Source: Candidatus Ventrenecus stercoripullorum (lineage in GTDB: Bacteria > Bacillota_I > Bacilli_A > RF39 > UBA660). Taken from it: a stretch of 44,411 nt of DNA. This document shows, one piece after another, positions 40,326 through 44,411 of the stretch. The DNA lies in the NCBI GenBank assembly GCA_018712835.1, contig DVGF01000009.1:1-44411 (forward strand). Reading direction: 5' to 3'. The notes beneath the pieces were generated by a model. That model was not told the origin of the DNA, did no database searches, and saw only the letters and a list, made by a program, of their open reading frames with translations. Every line of letters starts with the position of its first letter. The stretch's first letter is position 1. Position numbers and translations under genes: made by a program.

Positions 40326-41441
40326 ATGAATACAAAAGAATTTATTAGAGCATTGGAGCATATTACAGAAGAAAAAAATATTAGTAAAGATGTTGTTTTT
40401 GATGCGATGGAAAGTGCTCTTGCAACAGCATATAAAAAGAATTTTGGCTCTAAAACAAATGTAAAAGTAAAGATGAATCGTGAGACTGGAGATATTAAGG
40501 TTTATTCTTATTATGTTGTCGTAGATGATTATGATGATGGAACAGATACTGTAGACGAAGAAGGAAATGTAGTACATATTCCACCAGAAATTAATGCAGA
40601 TGCTCAGATACTTTTAGAAGACGCAAGAGAAATTGATCCAACCATTGAAGTAGGAGAAACGATTGAAAAAGAAGTGACTCCAAAGGATTTTGGTAGAGTT
40701 GCTGCTGGCACAGCAAAACAAGTATTAACACAAAAGATTCGAGAAGCAGAACGAGAAGTTATTATGGAAGAATTTCAAGATAAAACTGGAGAAATGATGG
40801 TTGGCATGCTTGCAATGGAAGACCAGAGAAATTATTATGTAGATCTTGGAAAATCACGTGGTATTTTACCAAAGAGTGAAATGATTCCTGGTGAAGTTGT
40901 AAAAATGGGAACGAGCATTAAGGTTTATATTACAAAAGTTGAAGAAACAACAAAAGGACCACTTATTTTATGCTCTCGGAAACATTATGGTTTTGTTAGA
41001 AGATTGTTTGAAACAGAAATTCCAGAACTTGTCGATGGAACTATTGAACTTTATGCAGTTGTTCGTGAGGCTGGAATTCGTAGTAAAGTAGCTGTTTATT
41101 CAAATGATGACAGAGTAGATCCTGTGGGAGCTTGTATTGGAGAACATGGTTCTAGAATTGCCAATATTTTGAAAGAATTAAATGGTGAGAAAGTAGACAT
41201 TGTAAGATATTCTGAAAATACTGAAGAATTTATTGCTAGTGCTTTATCTCCTGCTAAGAATGTTACAGTAAATATTATTGACCCAGTGAAAAAAGAAGCA
41301 TTAGCTATTGTAACAGATGATAATTTATCTTTGGCAATTGGTAAGAAAGGAACGAATATTAAACTTGCTAGTAGACTTACAAAGTATAAGATTGAAGTAA
41401 CTACTTTATCTAAGATTAATGAGCAAGGAAATAAAGATTAG
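40326..41441 (+). CDS. nusA: Transcription termination/antitermination factor NusA
   Basis: A 371-residue protein, the same length as other Bacillota NusA. N-terminal RNA polymerase-binding domain (MESALATAYKKNFGSKTNVKV), S1 domain (about 135-200) and two KH domains (DPVGACIGEHGSRIANILKELNGEKVDIV; LAIGKKGTNIKLASRL) are all present. Confidence 0.97.
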   Translation: MNTKEFIRALEHITEEKNISKDVVFDAMESALATAYKKNFGSKTNVKVKMNRETGDIKVYSYYVVVDDYDDGTDTVDEEGNVVHIPPEINADAQILLEDAREIDPTIEVGETIEKEVTPKDFGRVAAGTAKQVLTQKIREAEREVIMEEFQDKTGEMMVGMLAMEDQRNYYVDLGKSRGILPKSEMIPGEVVKMGTSIKVYITKVEETTKGPLILCSRKHYGFVRRLFETEIPELVDGTIELYAVVREAGIRSKVAVYSNDDRVDPVGACIGEHGSRIANILKELNGEKVDIVRYSENTEEFIASALSPAKNVTVNIIDPVKKEALAIVTDDNLSLAIGKKGTNIKLASRLTKYKIEVTTLSKINEQGNKD

Positions 41442-41480
41442 TAATTAAACACGTCTTTTAATGAAAGCAAGGAGGTATGT

Positions 41481-41747
41481 ATGAAAACGAGAAAGATACC
41501 GATGCGTACTTGTGTAGTGACGCGTGAAAAGTGTGAAAAGAAGGAACTTGTTCGAGTGGTTCGAACTCCAGAAGGAACTGTTGAAGTGGATGCTACTGGG
41601 AAGAAAAATGGGAAAGGTGCTTATTTAAAACTTTCTTTTGAAGTTATTCAAAAAGCTCGTAAAAATAAGGCTTTAGATAGAGCACTAGAGGTAGAAGTTC
41701 CAGAATTTATTTATGAAGAGTTAGAAAGTATGTTAAAAGAATCATAA
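41481..41747 (+). CDS. rnpM: RNase P modulator RnpM (YlxR)
   Basis: An 88-residue YlxR-family RNA-binding protein. IPMRTCVVTREKCEKKELVRVVRTPEG and GRGAYL-like GKGAYLKLS are the family signature. Always found between nusA and infB in Bacillota. AAGGAGG precedes the ATG. Confidence 0.93.
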   Translation: MKTRKIPMRTCVVTREKCEKKELVRVVRTPEGTVEVDATGKKNGKGAYLKLSFEVIQKARKNKALDRALEVEVPEFIYEELESMLKES

Positions 41748-41775
41748 AAATAAAAAAAGAAAGGATGTGTGTATT

Positions 41776-43884
41776 ATGACTGTGAAGGAATATGCAGAAA
41801 GTGTTTCTCTTAGTGTTGCTGAAATACTAAAGAAGTGTGAACAATTAGGGATTGAAGTAAAAACTGGCGATGATATTCTAGAAGATGATGATGTTATCAG
41901 TCTTGATTATGCAACAAACTTAATTAGTTCTGATAGTGAATCTACTTATGAAGAAGAAGATAGTATGGATTCTTTGGTAGAAGATTTAGTGGCTAGTACG
42001 AATGTACATACTATGAACCCTGAGACAAAGAAACAAAAATTAAAAAAGAGAAGTGAGATAGAATCTTCAAAATCAGAGTATTTTCATAAAAGAAAAGAAA
42101 TGTATAAGCATAAAGAAAAACTTATGAATAATCAAGTGAATGAAGATATTGTCTTGTATAAAAATGATATGACTGTTGCTGATTTGGCAGATGCTTTAAA
42201 AATTAGTGGAACAGATATTATTAAGAAGTTAATGGGACTTGGTCTTATGGTATCTTTAAATCAACCAATTGATTTTCAAACTGCTGAGATTATAACTCTT
42301 GATTATGGAAAATCTTTAAAGAAGGAAGAAACACAAGATATTAGTAATTTTGAAGAGTATGAAGTTACGGATCAAGAAAGTGATTTAGTATTAAGACCTG
42401 CTGTTGTAACGATTATGGGTCATGTTGACCATGGTAAGACTACTCTTTTAGATTATATTCGTCATAGTAAGGTTGTTGATACAGAATTTGGGGGAATTAC
42501 TCAACATATTGGAGCCTATCAGATTCTTCATAACGGTCAAAAATTAACGTTTATTGATACTCCAGGACATGCAGCTTTTACAGAAATGAGAGCACGTGGA
42601 GCCAGTGTTACAGATATTGTTATTATTATTGTTGCGGCTGATGATGGGGTTATGCCTCAGACAGAGGAAGCAATTGACCATGCGAAGAGTGCAGGGGTAC
42701 CAATTGTTGTTGCTGTAAATAAAATTGATACGCCAAATATTAATATTGAACGTGTTATGCAAGAAATGAGTGAGCATGGTATTACACCAGAAGCTTGGGG
42801 TGGAGATACACCATTTGTAAATATTTCGGCTATGACAGGAGAAGGTATTGATTTACTTTTAGAGACTATTTTAACAATTAGTGAAGTAAATGGTTATAAA
42901 GCAAATCCAAATCGTTATGCAATGGGAACTGTAATTGAGTCAAAAGTAGATAAAAATGTTGGTGGAGTTGCTTCTTTACTTATTCAAAATGGAACACTTC
43001 GTTTGGGAGACCCTGTTGTTGTTGGAACGGCTTTTGGACGGGTACGTACTATGAAGAATGATTTAGGAGAGTCGATTGTAGAAGCAGGTCCTTCTACACC
43101 GGTAGAGATTACTGGTTTAAGTGATAATCCTAGTGCTGGTGATAAATTTATGGCTTTTGAAACAGAAGCAGAAGCGAAGAGTGTTGCTCAAAAAAGAGTG
43201 GCAGCTGCGAAAGAAAATAAATTCAAAAAAGAAGTTGTTTCTTTGGATGATTTGTTTGCTAAGATTAAATCTGGTCAAAAAGAAATTAATGTTGTTTTAA
43301 AAGCAGATGTTCGTGGTAGTGAAGAAGCTGTTAAAAATGCTCTTTCTAAAATTGATGTAGAAGGAGTACGAGTAAATGTTATTCGTAGTGGAATTGGTAC
43401 AATTACAGAAAGTGATGTTGTTTTAGCTAATGCATCTGATGCGATTATTATTGGATTTAATGTAATGCCAAGTTCTATTACAAAAGAAGTTGCAAAAGAA
43501 TATAATGTAGATATTCGTTTGTATACTATTATTTATAAAGTTGTGGAAGAAATGGAACTTGCTATGAAAGGACTTTTAGATCCAGAATTTGAAGAAAAAG
43601 TATTGGGTTCTTGTGAAATTCGTAAAATCTTTACTTTTTCAAAAGTTGGAAAAATTGCTGGTTGTTATGTAACAGATGGAGTGATTAAGTATCCAGCAAG
43701 TGCTCGTGTTATTCGTGATGGTGTGATTATTTATGATGGGGCTATTGGAAGCATTCAAAGAGAGAAGGATAGTGTCAAAGAAGTGAAAAAAGGCTTTGAA
43801 TGTGGTGTTACTTTAGAAAATTATAGTGACATTAAAGAAGGCGACGTCATCGAATGTTATGAAATGGTGGAGATTAAAAAATGA
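41776..43884 (+). CDS. infB: Translation initiation factor IF-2
   Basis: A 702-residue GTPase. Two IF2_N segments ([42 protein letters not shown]) precede the G domain with G1 GHVDHGKT at 215-222, DTPGHA at 261-266 and NKID near 315-318. Domains II-IV follow, with C2 near the end. The N-terminus is short compared with B. subtilis. ATG at 41776 has AAAGGATG upstream; the frame begins at a GTG nine bases earlier. There is no ylxQ gene in the 28 bases before it. Confidence 0.97.
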   Translation: MTVKEYAESVSLSVAEILKKCEQLGIEVKTGDDILEDDDVISLDYATNLISSDSESTYEEEDSMDSLVEDLVASTNVHTMNPETKKQKLKKRSEIESSKSEYFHKRKEMYKHKEKLMNNQVNEDIVLYKNDMTVADLADALKISGTDIIKKLMGLGLMVSLNQPIDFQTAEIITLDYGKSLKKEETQDISNFEEYEVTDQESDLVLRPAVVTIMGHVDHGKTTLLDYIRHSKVVDTEFGGITQHIGAYQILHNGQKLTFIDTPGHAAFTEMRARGASVTDIVIIIVAADDGVMPQTEEAIDHAKSAGVPIVVAVNKIDTPNINIERVMQEMSEHGITPEAWGGDTPFVNISAMTGEGIDLLLETILTISEVNGYKANPNRYAMGTVIESKVDKNVGGVASLLIQNGTLRLGDPVVVGTAFGRVRTMKNDLGESIVEAGPSTPVEITGLSDNPSAGDKFMAFETEAEAKSVAQKRVAAAKENKFKKEVVSLDDLFAKIKSGQKEINVVLKADVRGSEEAVKNALSKIDVEGVRVNVIRSGIGTITESDVVLANASDAIIIGFNVMPSSITKEVAKEYNVDIRLYTIIYKVVEEMELAMKGLLDPEFEEKVLGSCEIRKIFTFSKVGKIAGCYVTDGVIKYPASARVIRDGVIIYDGAIGSIQREKDSVKEVKKGFECGVTLENYSDIKEGDVIECYEMVEIKK

Positions 43885-44240
43885 GTAGTATTAAAATTCA
43901 AAGAATTAACTCAGAGTTAGTAAAAACGATTTCAGAAATTTTAATGACAGAGACAAATGATGAATTTATGAAAACGATTACGATTACTGCGGCAGATACT
44001 TCGAGTGATTTGTCTTATGCTAAAGTGTATTTTACAAGTATTTTAGATAAGACTCCTCAAGAACTTGAGAAGGAAATGAATGAAGCTAGTGACTTCTTTC
44101 GGAAGTTTGTGGCTGAAAAAATGGATTTAAGACAAACACCAAAATTAAAGTTTTGTTATGATGAATCGATTGCTTATGGAAATAAAATCGAACATATTTT
44201 AGAAAATATTCATGAGAAAGAGGAGAATGTTGGAAAGTAA
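43881..44240 (+). CDS. rbfA: 30S ribosome-binding factor RbfA
   Basis: A 119-residue KH-fold ribosome maturation factor. INSELVKTISEILMTETND, ITITAADTSSDLSYAKVYFTS and MDLRQTPKLKFCYDESIAYGNKIEHILENI are the family blocks. It overlaps infB by four bases. Confidence 0.95.
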   Translation: MSSIKIQRINSELVKTISEILMTETNDEFMKTITITAADTSSDLSYAKVYFTSILDKTPQELEKEMNEASDFFRKFVAEKMDLRQTPKLKFCYDESIAYGNKIEHILENIHEKEENVGK

Positions 44241-44256
44241 CTTTTCCTTTTTTCTT
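44232..44256 (+). terminator. Terminator overlapping the rbfA stop codon
   Basis: GGAAAG-TAA-CTTTTCC followed by seven T; the loop is the rbfA stop codon. A second, bidirectional terminator follows at 44316-44349. Confidence 0.7.
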
Positions 44257-44315
44257 TTTTGAGTTTTCGTAAAATTCAATCATAGTCAAGATAAAAAGTT
44301 GATAAGTCAAAAAAA

Positions 44316-44349
44316 ATACAGAAAGTCATGAGATTTTCTGTATTTTTTA
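44316..44349. terminator. Bidirectional terminator
   Basis: ATACAGAAA pairs with TTTCTGTAT, with A-run before and T-run after. It would insulate the infB operon from the next unit. Confidence 0.75.
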
Positions 44350-44372
44350 TCAAAATCAATGCGAAACACCGC

Positions 44373-44410
44373 TTTGTTTAGTATAATTAAATTAGCAAAA
44401 GCTAAACAAA
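44373..44410 (+). promoter_or_regulatory. Promoter-like site inside an inverted repeat
   Basis: TATAAT at 44382-44387 lies between TTTGTTTAG (44373-44381) and CTAAACAAA (44402-44410), a perfect 9-bp inverted repeat. A -35 is not clear. It probably controls a gene beyond the window. Confidence 0.45.
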
Positions 44411-44411
44411 A

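Noticed and set aside
1-44411. CRISPR array or transposon
   Set aside because: No regular direct repeats with unique spacers, and no transposase or insertion-sequence ends seen.

Overview
The window is an almost complete temperate prophage (left edge to about 38.1 kb) followed by host chromosome (about 38.2 to 44.4 kb). Very AT-rich DNA, strong AGGAGG-type ribosome binding sites, TGA used as stop, and a rimP-nusA-rnpM-infB-rbfA operon point to a low-GC Bacillota host, most likely an uncultured gut Bacilli/Erysipelotrichia-like lineage. I infer the class from gene order and composition only. The host operon lacks a ylxQ gene and its RimP is only the N-terminal half.

Left end: a tyrosine integrase cut by the window edge, then a leftward lysogeny block (three-helix membrane protein, ImmA-type metallopeptidase, XRE repressor) that diverges from a Cro-like gene across a 16-bp inverted-repeat operator and a consensus promoter. 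Between the integrase and the membrane protein a rightward promoter and terminator define an ~87-nt small RNA. It carries 16 nt perfectly complementary to the leader of the early gene at 3202, next to that gene's ribosome binding site. This looks like an antisense lysogeny control of the P22 sar / P1 c4 kind. A second control region (3104-3201) has an 11-bp perfect inverted repeat between a small winged-helix/membrane protein and the 3202 gene.

Early and middle genes (3.2-12.7 kb) are tightly packed and often overlap. They include a replication initiator split into a DUF6291-like part and a DnaD-like part around three 21-22-bp iterons (candidate origin), an ERF annealing protein, a PD-(D/E)XK nuclease, a NinB-like protein, SSB, an adenine methyltransferase, a sigma-70-like factor, an RNA ligase and an ArpU-like late regulator. 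A ~600-bp non-coding stretch follows (12.7-13.3 kb). It holds a large, strongly base-paired RNA with its own UUCG terminator, then a second long-range stem in the leader of the late operon.

Late genes (13.3-36.4 kb) encode terminase subunits, portal, scaffold, capsid, head-completion and nozzle proteins, a Q/N-rich internal protein and a 2098-residue polyvalent protein with HExxH peptidase, Barnase-EndoU-like nuclease and ADP-ribosyltransferase-like segments. Fibres, a holin cassette and an M23-CW_7-SH3 endolysin follow. No tape-measure, major tail tube or sheath gene is recognisable, so the virion is probably short-tailed (podovirus-like). Cargo between endolysin and attR is a DUF433/DUF5615 toxin-antitoxin pair and an HNH nuclease. 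attR is the 3' end of a tRNA gene (to CCA) plus its original terminator at 38.10-38.15 kb; the intact tRNA should lie left of the window.
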